A stretch of 64,000 bases of DNA from Nonlabens ulvanivorans. GTDB taxonomy: Bacteria > Bacteroidota > Bacteroidia > Flavobacteriales > Flavobacteriaceae. The translations under genes were made by a program, and so were the position numbers. The notes under the pieces were generated by a model. It searched no databases. It saw only the letters and a list, made by a program, of their open reading frames with translations, and was not told the DNA's origin. The stretch covers positions 32,583 to 96,582 of the forward strand of contig NZ_BBMK01000009.1 of assembly GCF_000755285.1 (NCBI RefSeq), written 5' to 3'. This document shows, one piece after another, positions 11,635-21,051 of this stretch. Numbering within the stretch: the stretch's first letter is position 1; each line of letters begins with the position of its first letter.

Positions 11635-11879
11635 AAAGCTACAGATTTTCTTTTTACTCACCTACAAGTTATTACACCATAAAATAGAAATATATCTAGG
11701 TCTCGAATGTCGCTAAACCAGACACAGGTTTTACTTTTAAAATAATCATATGATATAACAATTTTAAAAACCGAAAATATCTTAGCTCACATTTTCATTC
11801 TTACTGCTAGACAAACTCACTACTCAAAAACTAAAACCTCACGACTAAAATCCTTAATTTAGCCACTCAATAAAAGCAT

Positions 11880-12838
11880 ATGTATTCATTAAAAGTTATC
11901 TGGAACCCATTAGAAGGGATTGATCTAGGATTTTTTACCATTCATTTTTACAGTTTATCTTATGTCATTGCCTTTGTACTGGGCTGGTATATCATTAAAC
12001 CAATTTTTAAACGTGATGGTGTAGGAATGGATAAGTTAGATCCATTGTTTATGTATACCGTTATAGGTTGCCTTGCTGGTGCGCGTATCGGGCATTATCT
12101 TTTTTATGAGACAAAAGTACTTTTTAATGACCCATTACACGTTTTACTACCTTTTTCATTAGATCCATTTGAATGGACTGGATTTGCTGGTATGGCTAGC
12201 ATGGTGCAGCATTAGGAATCATCATAGCCATGTTTTTTTACAGTAGAAAACATTTAAAAAAACATATGTTTTGGGTATTGGACCGTATTGTAATCCCTAC
12301 CGCAATAGGAGGAACTTTTGTACGATTAGGAAACCTATTCAATAGTGAGATTAACGGAAAGGAAAGTGGAGATTTCTGGGCTGGATTTAAATTTGTAAGA
12401 GATACATCAGATCCACATGTGGCTGCCGCTTTACAAAAAACGGGCTATACCGATACGGATAAAGCAATTGATACAGTTGTAAATAATCCGCAATTTACGG
12501 AAGTTCTAGAGTCTATACCTTTTAAACATCCTGCACAGTTGTATGAAGCCATATGTTATGTCGGTGTATTTGTGATTTTATTTCTGGTTTATTGGAAAAC
12601 TGAGAAACGTCATAAATTAGGTTACTTATTAGGATTATTTTTTGTCTTACTATTTACGGTGCGTTTCTTTATTGAGTTTATCAAAGAACCTCAGACCGAG
12701 ACTGATAGCTTTACCTTAATAGGCATGCATTTCAATACAGGACAATTATTGAGTATTCCGTTTATACTGGTCGGACTCTTTTTAATGTTTAGTCCTAAAG
12801 GGCTATTCAAAAACCCAGAACCTAAAGCCCATGCGTAA
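11880..12838 (+). CDS. lgt: Prolipoprotein diacylglyceryl transferase (frameshifted)
   Basis: An inner-membrane enzyme that moves diacylglycerol from phosphatidylglycerol to the lipobox Cys of prolipoproteins, several of which are encoded in this window. Multiple membrane segments are visible, with GARIGHYLFYE early and FKHPAQLYEA late, both family signatures. The two halves (11880-12215 and 12230-12838) are in different frames. Restoring one C in AGC-ATGG near 12200 gives FAGMASHGAALGIIIAMF, the conserved SHGA region. The gene is essential in most Gram-negative bacteria, so a real break is unlikely. Its 3' end overlaps the DUF192 gene at 12831 by eight bases. Confidence 0.92.
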
Positions 12839-13307
12839 TTCCATCTTTACTATTCTTATTGCTGCTATAGCACTTACAGGTTGTCGCGATGAAAAATCTG
12901 CTTCCTTAAGTACTGACGAAATCTCTTTCTCCAAAGAAGCTACAGGTTACTTGATCAAAAAAGCTACTCGAGATACTATACAAACTCTAGAGGTTGAAAT
13001 TGCCGATACGGATTATGATATTCAAACAGGATTGATGTACCGCACCAGCATGAATAATGATCAAGCGATGTTATTTGTTTTTAAAGAAGAACAAGAACTT
13101 TCTTTTTACATGAAGAATACGCAAATCGCTCTTGACATTATCTATCTTAAAGCAGATGGTACAATTGTAAGCTTTGTTGAGAACGCAAAACCTATGGACG
13201 AAACACTGTTACCTAGTGCTGGACCTGCACAATATGCCTTAGAAATAAAAGCTGGCCTTGCAGAAAAATGGGGACTGGATGTAGGTGATGTTTTTGTTTG
13301 GGAATAG
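12831..13307 (+). CDS. DUF192-family lipoprotein
   Basis: A predicted lipoprotein (signal ending ALTGC, lipid Cys 18) of 158 residues with one DUF192 domain. The motif GLMYRTSMNNDQAMLFVFK, the following YMKNTQIALDIIYL and the closing ALEIKAGLAEKWGL are typical. The molecular role of the family is unknown. It overlaps the end of lgt by eight bases, so it is translationally coupled to the enzyme that would lipidate it. The frame is intact. Confidence 0.88.
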   Translation: MRNSIFTILIAAIALTGCRDEKSASLSTDEISFSKEATGYLIKKATRDTIQTLEVEIADTDYDIQTGLMYRTSMNNDQAMLFVFKEEQELSFYMKNTQIALDIIYLKADGTIVSFVENAKPMDETLLPSAGPAQYALEIKAGLAEKWGLDVGDVFVWE

Positions 13308-13595
13308 ATTATAGAGTATTACAGAAGTTTAAAAGGTATGCTATCACGCAGACCTTTTTTGTAAGCTATTGCGAAAAATTATACTCAACAATGTCTAATA
13401 CATACCATTATCTTCACCAGACTCATGAACGTTGTTTATTAAAATTTAAGCATCTTGACTGTTTTTACATAAATTTGCAATAGTACTAGTTTCTAGTGAT
13501 GATATGGCACTGTGGTTGTAATTATATCAAACAATCTCTCAAAAATAATCCTATTTATAGATCTAGTTTTAATTAACCTATGCCTTTTATAACAA
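13308..13595. other. Intergenic stretch with no recognised feature
   Basis: AT-rich, about 290 bases, between the DUF192 gene and the next lipoprotein. A short open frame (13298-13483) overlaps the upstream gene and has no recognisable family, so I do not call a gene here. No hairpin terminator or palindrome copy is seen. Confidence 0.6.
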
Positions 13596-14097
13596 ATGGA
13601 GCACCTTAAAAAAACTGTAAACACCTTTTTGATTCTAGCCTTATTAGCGCTCTGCGCTTGTAGCTCAGACAATGATAATGTAATAGAACAACAAGTAACC
13701 TGTAGTCACTTATCATCTACCGCCGTACTTAATGGCGATACAGATTACTTTCTAAGATCAGTTGGCTATGAAGGAGATGTCAAAAAAAAATACACCATAG
13801 ATGCAGTTAAAAGTGATTGTTCTGCAAGAAGTATTTTCATAATCACATTTGACTCAGATGTTGTTCCTGGCACATACCCAATCATAGACTCTTTGATCCC
13901 TAGCGCAAATACAGCAATAGTCTATATCACCGATATTGACTCCAATGGGGGTGATTGTTAATGAGACCAATTTAATTAGTGGTATTGTAATTATAACTGG
14001 CAGCATATTAAACTTCGACCTTACCGTTAATGGAGCGACCCAAAACGGAACGAACATTTCATTCATTACGGCACATGAGTTTAATACAAATAATTAA
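13596..14097 (+). CDS. Small lipoprotein of unknown function (frameshifted)
   Basis: About 166 residues. The signal peptide ends LALCACSSDNDN, a lipobox with Asp-rich positions just after the Cys. No known domain is recognised; the body is beta-rich (DTDYFLRSVG, then later FDLTVNGATQNGTNISF). The first frame stops at 13961. Removing one G from GGGGG at 13947-13951 continues it through NGVIVNETNLISG to a stop at 14095-14097. It is a single gene, convergent with the minus-strand lipoprotein at 14319, with a shared terminator between. Confidence 0.7.
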
Positions 14098-14164
14098 TTC
14101 CCAAAGATGTTTGAATACAGCATATTATATGCAGTAGTAATTCATTCTTATATTTTATCCACAT

Positions 14165-14196
14165 AAAAGAGCCTCTCAAATGAGAAGCTCTTTTTT
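14165..14196. terminator. Hairpin terminator between convergent lipoprotein genes
   Basis: Stem arms AAAGAGCCTCTCA and TGAGAAGCTCTTTT with one mismatch, a short loop and T6. It can end both the plus gene (13596-14097) and the minus gene (14319-14822). Confidence 0.8.
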
Positions 14197-14216
14197 ATAT
14201 TCAGATGTCTGTAGTA

Positions 14217-14232
14217 TGCTTTCGCGAAAGCG
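14217..14232. repeat. Palindrome, one mismatch (TGCTTTCGCGAAAGCG), intergenic
   Basis: The central 14 bases (14218-14231) are a perfect palindrome. It lies between convergent genes, part of the cassette at 14163-14232. Confidence 0.9.
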
Positions 14233-14318
14233 ATACTAGAATGGCATCCGATAAACCCAACCTGCAAGGTCTTTAATTTTTAAATGGATGTGTTTCAATA
14301 TTTGAAAAAAAGATCTTA

Positions 14319-14822
14319 CTAGAAAAACATATTCTCATAAACCACCACGCTATTTTTTTCCAAATCAATAATCATACTATAGTCAGATGACCAATTTGAT
14401 TCTAATTGACGATGAGTTTTAATGGCTTTCAAAAACAACTTTGGCTCTTCTAAATCTCTAAATTCTTTCACTTCCCAATCCTGCGAGAGCACAATAAAGA
14501 ATGCGAGATATTCTTCATCCTTTTCATAAAAGTAATACATAAACTCAGTTACAACCTCTCCACTTTCAACAACATAAACGAGTTGTGTAAAACAGAACTG
14601 ATCGTTCAAAGAAGAGCTTATATACTCTTGTTCATTCAGAATTTCTAAACTGTACTGAAGGCTACTATTAAATTGTGATTTTAAATTATCATCTAAACCT
14701 TCAGCAGCAACTAGACCTCTTGCCTGCTCACTAACTTCATCTAAACGATCACATGGCACAGATTTTTCAAAACAACTTAATAGCATTAAGAAAGTAAAAA
14801 ATATAGACGCCATTTTACTCAT
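14319..14822 (-). CDS. Lipoprotein of unknown function
   Basis: 167 residues. The hydrophobic N-terminus ends MLLSCFEK, a lipobox with Cys 17. The rest is mixed alpha/beta with an acidic C-terminal half and no domain I recognise. The frame is intact. It stands alone between two copies of the same terminator-palindrome cassette (14163-14232, 14850-14922), which would insulate it from the T9SS gene upstream. A periplasmic or outer-membrane-attached location is likely from the signal alone. Confidence 0.7.
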   Translation of the reverse strand: MSKMASIFFTFLMLLSCFEKSVPCDRLDEVSEQARGLVAAEGLDDNLKSQFNSSLQYSLEILNEQEYISSSLNDQFCFTQLVYVVESGEVVTEFMYYFYEKDEEYLAFFIVLSQDWEVKEFRDLEEPKLFLKAIKTHRQLESNWSSDYSMIIDLEKNSVVVYENMFF

Positions 14823-14851
14823 GAAATTTCTTTAATCTTAAAATGCAAAAT

Positions 14852-14882
14852 AAAAGAGCCTCTCAAATGAAAGGCTCTTTTT
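14852..14882 (-). terminator. Hairpin terminator after the T9SS gene
   Basis: Stem AAAAGAGCCT/AGGCTCTTTT around CTCAAATGAA. It lies downstream of the minus-strand T9SS gene ending at 14935. Confidence 0.8.
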
Positions 14883-14904
14883 ATAAATTCAGATGTCTTT
14901 GATA

Positions 14905-14920
14905 CGCTTTCGCGAAAGCG
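14905..14920. repeat. Palindrome CGCTTTCGCGAAAGCG, perfect, intergenic
   Basis: Perfect, extended to 18 bp by A/T, 14 bases past the stop of the T9SS gene at 14935. Confidence 0.95.
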
Positions 14921-14934
14921 TAATTACTACATTA

Positions 14935-17595
14935 TTAATAATTGATATAAACCCAACTAGCTACATCTTCTGTTTCGGCATCGTTGTACTTAATTACATA
15001 GAAATACGTTCCTACCGGAAGAAGTCCATCGCCTGCTAATGCTCCTTTATTAGGTACACCGGCAAACTCTTCATAATTAGATGCTTTAGTTTCATAAACA
15101 ATACTACCGTTTCTATTAAATACAGTTAATTCAAAATTGGGATATTGCTGTAAATTAGGAATAGAGAACGTGTCGTTAATTCCATCATTATTAGGTGAGA
15201 ATCCTTCTGGTATCACTACTTCACATACTTCAACAGTAATGTTGAATGAGGTGTAGTCAAAACATCCTGTAGCGTTGTCTGTAATACGTGCATAGATTGT
15301 TTCTTGATCTGTTGATGCATAAGGCGAGCTTAATGCACTTGCTCCACTTTGTGCATTTGCCTCACTGTTATAGTAAGTAATCGTGTAGGCTGCTGCGCTC
15401 TGTCCATTTAATACTGCTGCGTCATAGTCTGCAAGTACTAGATCTAATTGATTTGTGATAGGATTAGTAGCACAATCAGACACGTCAGACACGACTCCTA
15501 TCGCTGGAGCGCTTAATACTTCTATATTAAATTGTCCTGTCTGGTAACAATCTTGATCTTGAGCGTTTGAAACACGAACATATATGGTTTCTGGATTAGA
15601 AACATTATCATATGCTGCTGGAGTTGTAATCGCTCCTGTATTAGCATCTGCATCTGCCTGACTATTGAAAAAGGCAATATTAAAGTCTGCTGATGACTGT
15701 GAACCTAATATGCCTGCAATTTGAGATGTTAAGTCAAATGTCTCTACTTGATCTGCAGATAAATCATCACAAAGTTCAAGATCTGCAACGGTATTATAAT
15801 TCACTTCTTGGAAAGTAACATTTACTTGTTCTGTTTTAAAACAAGAATTCACGTTATCAAATACTCTTGCCCAAACCGTAGTACTAGTAGTAACCGCAAA
15901 AGTATCTGGTGTTAAAATAGGGTTCATATTTGCTTGCGCATCTGCATCACTATTGAAATAGGTTACATCATAATCTGTAGCAACTAGGCCATTTCTGATT
16001 TCATCATCTTTGGCTGTTAAGTCAACCGTAACAGATCCTGTGTTTTGACAAACAATAATATCTGCTGGTTGAACACTTGTAATTTCTGGAGCCACATCTA
16101 TACAAACTGTTTCAGTATATGTACAACCGAAACTGTCTGTTAATTCAAAATCATAACAATTTTGTCCTGCTGTAGTCGGTGTTACCGTTATATCTGAACC
16201 ACTTGTATTAGTTATGTCTGGATTAGTCAACCATAGTTCAGTCACTTCTCCGGGCTCAAATCTTCCAGCCGCTGGTATAATCACAGGATTAAAATTAATT
16301 CCCCACTCAAAAATAAAACCATTATCGCTTCCTATATTATCGACAATTGTAAGGCACCAAAGCCCATTAAGAGGTGTTCCAATAAATGCAGAGAAAGGAT
16401 CTTCTGTTCTATAGTCACCTGCCGGCAAAGTAGTTCCAAAACCTCCAGCGGCTTGAGCAAGAGTTTGAGTAGCTGTTGTTGCCTCAGTAAAAGTGTATAT
16501 GAATCCAGTTCCAGGATTTAGATTTGTATCTACATCAATCGGCACACCCAAAAATGTACCTCCACCACCATTAGGATATGTAATTATTTGAATACTCGAA
16601 CCATCTGGTGCTGTTAATGATATATCTAAGTCACCTAAGTAAGAATGCTCCATATTTATAAAGAAATTCAATAAATCAGAAGCATTTTGAAAAGTTGAAC
16701 CTGCAGGAAAACCAGTTACATCGATACATGTTTGATAGGAAACTCCATTACCATCTGGTAAAAAAGTGGTACCAGCAATAGGTGGAGCTACATCTGCAAC
16801 AAACTCAACTGTTTCTACCATTCCTGTAATTATTGTTGATTCTCCAAAACAAATTGAAGTATCGGCAGCAAGAGTTCCAGTAAAATCTGGAGTCGTTGAT
16901 ACCTGGATCACTACGTCATCAAAAAATCTATCTCTACAACCGTTAACATCAAATGTTACATAATCTGCTCTATAGATACCAGCATTTGGATATGATTTAG
17001 CTGCTGTATTACCCGCAACAACAGTTCCATCATCAAATCTCCACTCACTAGTTGCACCAGTACCATCTACACTAAATACAGTAGTTGCTGAGAAATTTAT
17101 CGTTTCACCTTGACAAATTCTTGTAATTCCATCACCATCAGCTGCTGGAGTGGATGTCACAGTATTTGCTATTGTTTGACAATTATCAATACATAAAACA
17201 GCTGCTTGCCAGCCGTCTGCAACACCAGTAGCACCTGAAATAAATCTAAATGTCAAACAGTTAGTTGCGGAAGAAGTTATCAAACCAGGAACATTTGTAG
17301 CGCTATATACAGCAAGAGGACTACCTGTTGCCATATCTCCATCATAAACTAATAAAATATCTCCTACACCCAAATCCCAAAAAGTAAAATTTAAAGACAT
17401 AAAATCAGTATCAAAAGGAGAACAGATTGTAAATATGGAGTTTTCGCTATTTTGATAATCTGCTGTTGGTCCACCAGAATCAGAAAAAGTTCCTGAACAA
17501 GTGACTATACTTCCATCAGCCATTGGAAAATCCTGAGCTGTCGCTATCGTGGCTGTAAACAACAAGCTTAAGGTTAAGAGTAATATTTTTTTCAT
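14935..17595 (-). CDS. T9SS type B surface protein, short paralogue
   Basis: 886 residues in one intact frame. It has a signal peptide (ending TIATAQDF), a CUB-like domain (VTCSGTFSDSGG, DILLVYDGD), a PKD-like domain, a P-like domain (NMEHSYLGDLDISLTAPDGS) and three repeats of the kind found eight times in the protein at 4310-8892. It ends in a type B T9SS domain (PEGFSPNNDGINDTFSIPNL, then LTVFNRNGSIVYE). It is a reference for repairing the longer paralogue. Surface attachment or adhesion is inferred from domain content only; no catalytic site is seen. A terminator lies about 55 bases past its stop. Confidence 0.9.
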   Translation of the reverse strand: MKKILLLTLSLLFTATIATAQDFPMADGSIVTCSGTFSDSGGPTADYQNSENSIFTICSPFDTDFMSLNFTFWDLGVGDILLVYDGDMATGSPLAVYSATNVPGLITSSATNCLTFRFISGATGVADGWQAAVLCIDNCQTIANTVTSTPAADGDGITRICQGETINFSATTVFSVDGTGATSEWRFDDGTVVAGNTAAKSYPNAGIYRADYVTFDVNGCRDRFFDDVVIQVSTTPDFTGTLAADTSICFGESTIITGMVETVEFVADVAPPIAGTTFLPDGNGVSYQTCIDVTGFPAGSTFQNASDLLNFFINMEHSYLGDLDISLTAPDGSSIQIITYPNGGGGTFLGVPIDVDTNLNPGTGFIYTFTEATTATQTLAQAAGGFGTTLPAGDYRTEDPFSAFIGTPLNGLWCLTIVDNIGSDNGFIFEWGINFNPVIIPAAGRFEPGEVTELWLTNPDITNTSGSDITVTPTTAGQNCYDFELTDSFGCTYTETVCIDVAPEITSVQPADIIVCQNTGSVTVDLTAKDDEIRNGLVATDYDVTYFNSDADAQANMNPILTPDTFAVTTSTTVWARVFDNVNSCFKTEQVNVTFQEVNYNTVADLELCDDLSADQVETFDLTSQIAGILGSQSSADFNIAFFNSQADADANTGAITTPAAYDNVSNPETIYVRVSNAQDQDCYQTGQFNIEVLSAPAIGVVSDVSDCATNPITNQLDLVLADYDAAVLNGQSAAAYTITYYNSEANAQSGASALSSPYASTDQETIYARITDNATGCFDYTSFNITVEVCEVVIPEGFSPNNDGINDTFSIPNLQQYPNFELTVFNRNGSIVYETKASNYEEFAGVPNKGALAGDGLLPVGTYFYVIKYNDAETEDVASWVYINY

Positions 17596-17768
17596 GGGTT
17601 AGAGTTTAATCTCAGTTAGTAATAGAGTGTTCTTGCTCTCGCTAAAACACCATGCAAAATAATAAAATAGTATTACACCGCACTATATCATGCATAATTC
17701 TATTAACCTATTATTAAGAAACCTCATTTGTTTTAGATAAAAAGTAAAAAAAAGCTATTAATGGGTAT

Positions 17769-17801
17769 AAAAAAACCGCTGTGAAACATCACAGCGGTTT
17801 T
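17769..17801 (-). terminator. Hairpin terminator after secDF
   Basis: Perfect stem AAAACCGCTGTGA/TCACAGCGGTTTT with an AACA loop, 21 bases beyond the secDF stop. Confidence 0.88.
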
Positions 17802-17821
17802 AAATTTAAAGGAAAATGTTC

Positions 17822-20800
17822 TTATAATTCTTCCTTAGCCGGTTTAGGCTCTTTAGGAAGTAATTTACCATTTGATTTTTCCATGGTGTCAAACATTATA
17901 GGAGTTGCAATAAATACAGATGAATAGGTACCTACAATCACACCGATAATTAATGCTAACATAAATCCTTGAATAGACTCACCACCGAATGTGAAAATAG
18001 CAAGAAGTACAATTAATGTAGTTAAAGATGTATTTAACGTTCTAGAGATGGTACTGCTTATTGCCGCATTTACGGTACGTGCAAATTCCCAGTTAGTTCT
18101 CTCGTTAATAAACTCACGAATCCTATCAAATACAACTACGGTATCATTCAGAGAGTAACCAATTACCGTTAGTATTGCTGCAATAAAGGCTTGATCAATC
18201 TCCATATTGAATGGTAGAATATCATAAGTTAAAGAGAATATACCTAATACAATTAATACATCATGGAATACAGCGATAACCGCTCCTAAAGAGAACTGCC
18301 ATTTACGGAAACGAATTAAGATATAAAGGAATACTACAATTAGAGAACCAAAAATAGCATATAGCGATCCTGTCAAGATATCATCTGCAATAGTAGGCCC
18401 AACCTGGAAGTTAGACATAATACCATATTGCTTGTCATCTTTACTCACATCTACAAACGTAGCCATATCCATATCAGCTGGCATGTATTGTTTAAGATTT
18501 GCAAATAATTTATCTTCAATTTCTTTAGTAACCTCAGCATCTACTCCATCAATACCATACTTTGTACTAATTTTTAATTGATTATCTGAACCATAAGTTT
18601 TAGCCTCTGCACTACCGAAAACATCTTCTGCAGACAACATTTTAGTTACTTCAGTAGCGTTAACTGGTTGTTCAAAACGAACTGTATACGTACGTCCACC
18701 AGAGAAGTCAATACCAAAGTTCAAACTCTTTGTAAATAATGAGATAGCACTAATCAATACAAAAGCAAGAGATATCATGTATGCTACTTTTCTCTTCTTT
18801 AAGAAATCGATGTTTACGTTTCTAAACCAGTTCTTAGTAATAGGTGTTGAAAATGCAAGTGACTTACCGTTTTTACCGTACCCATCAATAAATAATCTAG
18901 TGATGAAAATTGCCGTAAATAATGAAGTAAGAATACCAATCATTAAAGTTGTTGCAAATCCTTGAATTGGACCTGTACCAAATATGAAAAGAATCAATGC
19001 TGTAAGAAAGGTTGTAATGTTTGCATCAAGAATAGAACTCAAGGCATTATTAAAACCATCTTTAATACTATCTGCTTGAGACTTACCTTTTGCTAATTCT
19101 TCCCTAATACGTTCAAAAATCAGAACGTTTGCATCTACCGATATACCTATGGTTAATACGATACCGGCTATACCAGGTAAAGTTAATACCGCTTTAAGTG
19201 AAGCTAGAGCTCCAAAAATAAACAAGATATTCACCACTAACGCAACATCTGCATAAAGACCAGCTCTACCATAATAGAACACCATCCATACTAAAACTAG
19301 TAATAATGCAATACCAAAAGACCACAAACCACTACTAATTGCTTCCTTACCTAATGAAGGACCAACGACAGCTTTTTGAATTATCTCAGCTCCTGCAGGT
19401 AGTTTACCAGCACGTAAAACGTTTGCTAAATCTTCAGCATCTGCAACCGTAAAGTTTCCAGATATCTGGCTGCTTCCTCCTGTAATAGGCCCATTAGTAA
19501 TACCAGGTGCACTATATACTGTATCATCAAGCACAACAGCGATTTGAGTACCGTTTTGATAAGCCTCAGTCGTCATATCTTCCCAAACCTTTGCTCCTTC
19601 AGAGTTCATAGACATACTAACAACTACCTGACCACTTAATTCAAAATCTTGACGTGCATCAGTAATTACTGCTCCACCTAGTGGCGCTTCACCTTCACGG
19701 TTAGAACGTATAGCATATAAATCTGCGATTTCATACCCTAATTCATCATTCAATACTGGAATTCCCCCCCATGCAAATTTTACGTGGCGTAATTCTGCTG
19801 GTAACTTAGAACGTACTTGCGCGTCATTTAAGTAGCTTACAATAACATCTTTATCTGACGCTTTAAAAGTTGCGATAACTGGACCTGTACCGTTACCTGG
19901 AGCAAGCATTCTAGATAAGATTGGGTTTTGATCATAGTTAAATTCTGTATCTTCTCCTTCAGAATCTGCTGTAGCATCATTTCCTAATATATCTCCTACT
20001 GCGTCTACCGCTTGATCAGCAGCATCTTGTGCAGCGTCTGCAACATCATCAGATACCGAATCAGTATCTGTAGATTCTTCTGTTGGAGAAACTTGGTTTT
20101 TTGCAGCTAGTTTTTCTGCCCAGTAAGTATCTGCTTCAATCACAAATTGTGAAACTTCTGAAGCTTTGTATACGTGCCAGAATTCTAATTGAGCCGTACT
20201 TGTTAAGATATCTTCAACACGTTTAATATCTTTTGCACCTGGCAATTCAATTAAAATACGTCCAGAATCACCTAAACGTTGAATATTAGGTTGAGTCACA
20301 CCAAATTTATCGATACGCTTTCTTAGTACTTCAAAAGCACTAACCATATATTCCTTAAGCTTTACTCTTAATTTAGGCTCAATTTCTGAGTTAGACATAT
20401 TAAAGTCTATAACTCCATCCATTTCTTGATTAGAGAAAATATCTGGCGAACCTAGCTTGGCACCATCAATCGCATTAAATTCTTCAAGAAAATAATCAAA
20501 GTAATCTGCCTGTCCATCTTTTATACGCTCATCTGCACGCTCTAAAGCTGTTCTGAAATCAGGATCTTTAGATCCATCTGCCATACCTATTAATAGGTCT
20601 TTTACAGAGATTTGAAGAATTACATTTATTCCTCCTTTAAGGTCAAGACCTTTTTGCAGCTCTTGTTCTTTTGCAGCAGAGTAAGTTGTATATCCACCCC
20701 ATACGTCTTTAGACGCGATAGAATCTAAATAAGATTTTGTAGCCTCATCTCTTAATGAAGCGGCATTTTGATCATCTGCGTTTACAATTGCATTTGCATA

Positions 20801-20911
20801 CGTGTCTGCGTCTCCTTCTACTTTATTTGTAATAAAAGTATAGGTTAATTGGTAAATACTTACCAATGCAAAAACGATCGCAAAAACTCTGATCAGTCCT
20901 TTATTTTGCAT
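17822..20911 (-). CDS. secDF: Fused protein translocase subunit SecDF
   Basis: An inner-membrane RND-type protein that uses the proton gradient to help Sec-exported proteins leave the translocon. SecD and SecF are one chain here (1029 residues), as is usual in Bacteroidota. SecD begins with a membrane segment (residues 8-28) and the signature KGLDLKGGINVIL. SecF begins near residue 730 with NFGIDFSGGRTYTVRF. Twelve membrane segments fit the sequence. The periplasmic P1 region has an acidic, Ala/Asp-rich insert at about 270-330 (DAAQDAADQAVDAVGD). The tract at 19764-19770 gives AWGGIPVLND, perhaps one Gly longer than normal. A TATATTTG box lies 35 bases upstream. Confidence 0.95.
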   Translation of the reverse strand: MQNKGLIRVFAIVFALVSIYQLTYTFITNKVEGDADTYANAIVNADDQNAASLRDEATKSYLDSIASKDVWGGYTTYSAAKEQELQKGLDLKGGINVILQISVKDLLIGMADGSKDPDFRTALERADERIKDGQADYFDYFLEEFNAIDGAKLGSPDIFSNQEMDGVIDFNMSNSEIEPKLRVKLKEYMVSAFEVLRKRIDKFGVTQPNIQRLGDSGRILIELPGAKDIKRVEDILTSTAQLEFWHVYKASEVSQFVIEADTYWAEKLAAKNQVSPTEESTDTDSVSDDVADAAQDAADQAVDAVGDILGNDATADSEGEDTEFNYDQNPILSRMLAPGNGTGPVIATFKASDKDVIVSYLNDAQVRSKLPAELRHVKFAWGGIPVLNDELGYEIADLYAIRSNREGEAPLGGAVITDARQDFELSGQVVVSMSMNSEGAKVWEDMTTEAYQNGTQIAVVLDDTVYSAPGITNGPITGGSSQISGNFTVADAEDLANVLRAGKLPAGAEIIQKAVVGPSLGKEAISSGLWSFGIALLLVLVWMVFYYGRAGLYADVALVVNILFIFGALASLKAVLTLPGIAGIVLTIGISVDANVLIFERIREELAKGKSQADSIKDGFNNALSSILDANITTFLTALILFIFGTGPIQGFATTLMIGILTSLFTAIFITRLFIDGYGKNGKSLAFSTPITKNWFRNVNIDFLKKRKVAYMISLAFVLISAISLFTKSLNFGIDFSGGRTYTVRFEQPVNATEVTKMLSAEDVFGSAEAKTYGSDNQLKISTKYGIDGVDAEVTKEIEDKLFANLKQYMPADMDMATFVDVSKDDKQYGIMSNFQVGPTIADDILTGSLYAIFGSLIVVFLYILIRFRKWQFSLGAVIAVFHDVLIVLGIFSLTYDILPFNMEIDQAFIAAILTVIGYSLNDTVVVFDRIREFINERTNWEFARTVNAAISSTISRTLNTSLTTLIVLLAIFTFGGESIQGFMLALIIGVIVGTYSSVFIATPIMFDTMEKSNGKLLPKEPKPAKEEL
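19764..19770 (-). repeat. Seven-G tract in secDF (coding strand)
   Basis: TGG GGG GGA in frame, encoding Trp-Gly-Gly in the SecD periplasmic part. It belongs to the seven-G set. Confidence 0.85.
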
Positions 20912-20945
20912 AATTAGTTGTTTTTAATAAAATTTTTCAATCCGG

Positions 20946-20953
20946 CAAATATA
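20946..20953 (-). promoter_or_regulatory. Candidate -7 box TATATTTG for secDF
   Basis: Exact TAnnTTTG match on the minus strand, 35 bases before the secDF ATG at 20911. Confidence 0.5.
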
Positions 20954-21051
20954 TAGTGAGCCATAGGATTGTTTATGTTTTTTTGATATAAATAGTTGAA
21001 TTCTTTAACTGTAAGAAATAGCTAAAGAAAATAGACCTAGATAAAGGTCAT

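Larger units (their letters stand above)
14163..14232. repeat. Terminator-plus-palindrome cassette, copy 1
   Basis: About 70 bases: AAAAGAGCCTCTCAAATGA, a closing arm with CTC and T-run, TTCAGATGTCT, then the palindrome. The same order and most bases recur at 14850-14922. The two copies flank the lipoprotein gene 14319-14822. Confidence 0.85.
14850..14922. repeat. Terminator-plus-palindrome cassette, copy 2
   Basis: A direct repeat of 14163-14232 with small changes (AGGCTC for AAGCTC, TTTGATACG for GTAGTATG). It holds a hairpin, TTCAGATGTCT and a perfect palindrome. Confidence 0.85.

Noticed and set aside
13298..13483. A 61-residue open frame after the DUF192 gene.
   Set aside because: It begins inside the DUF192 gene, has no recognisable family or good start region, and does not continue the frame of either neighbour.
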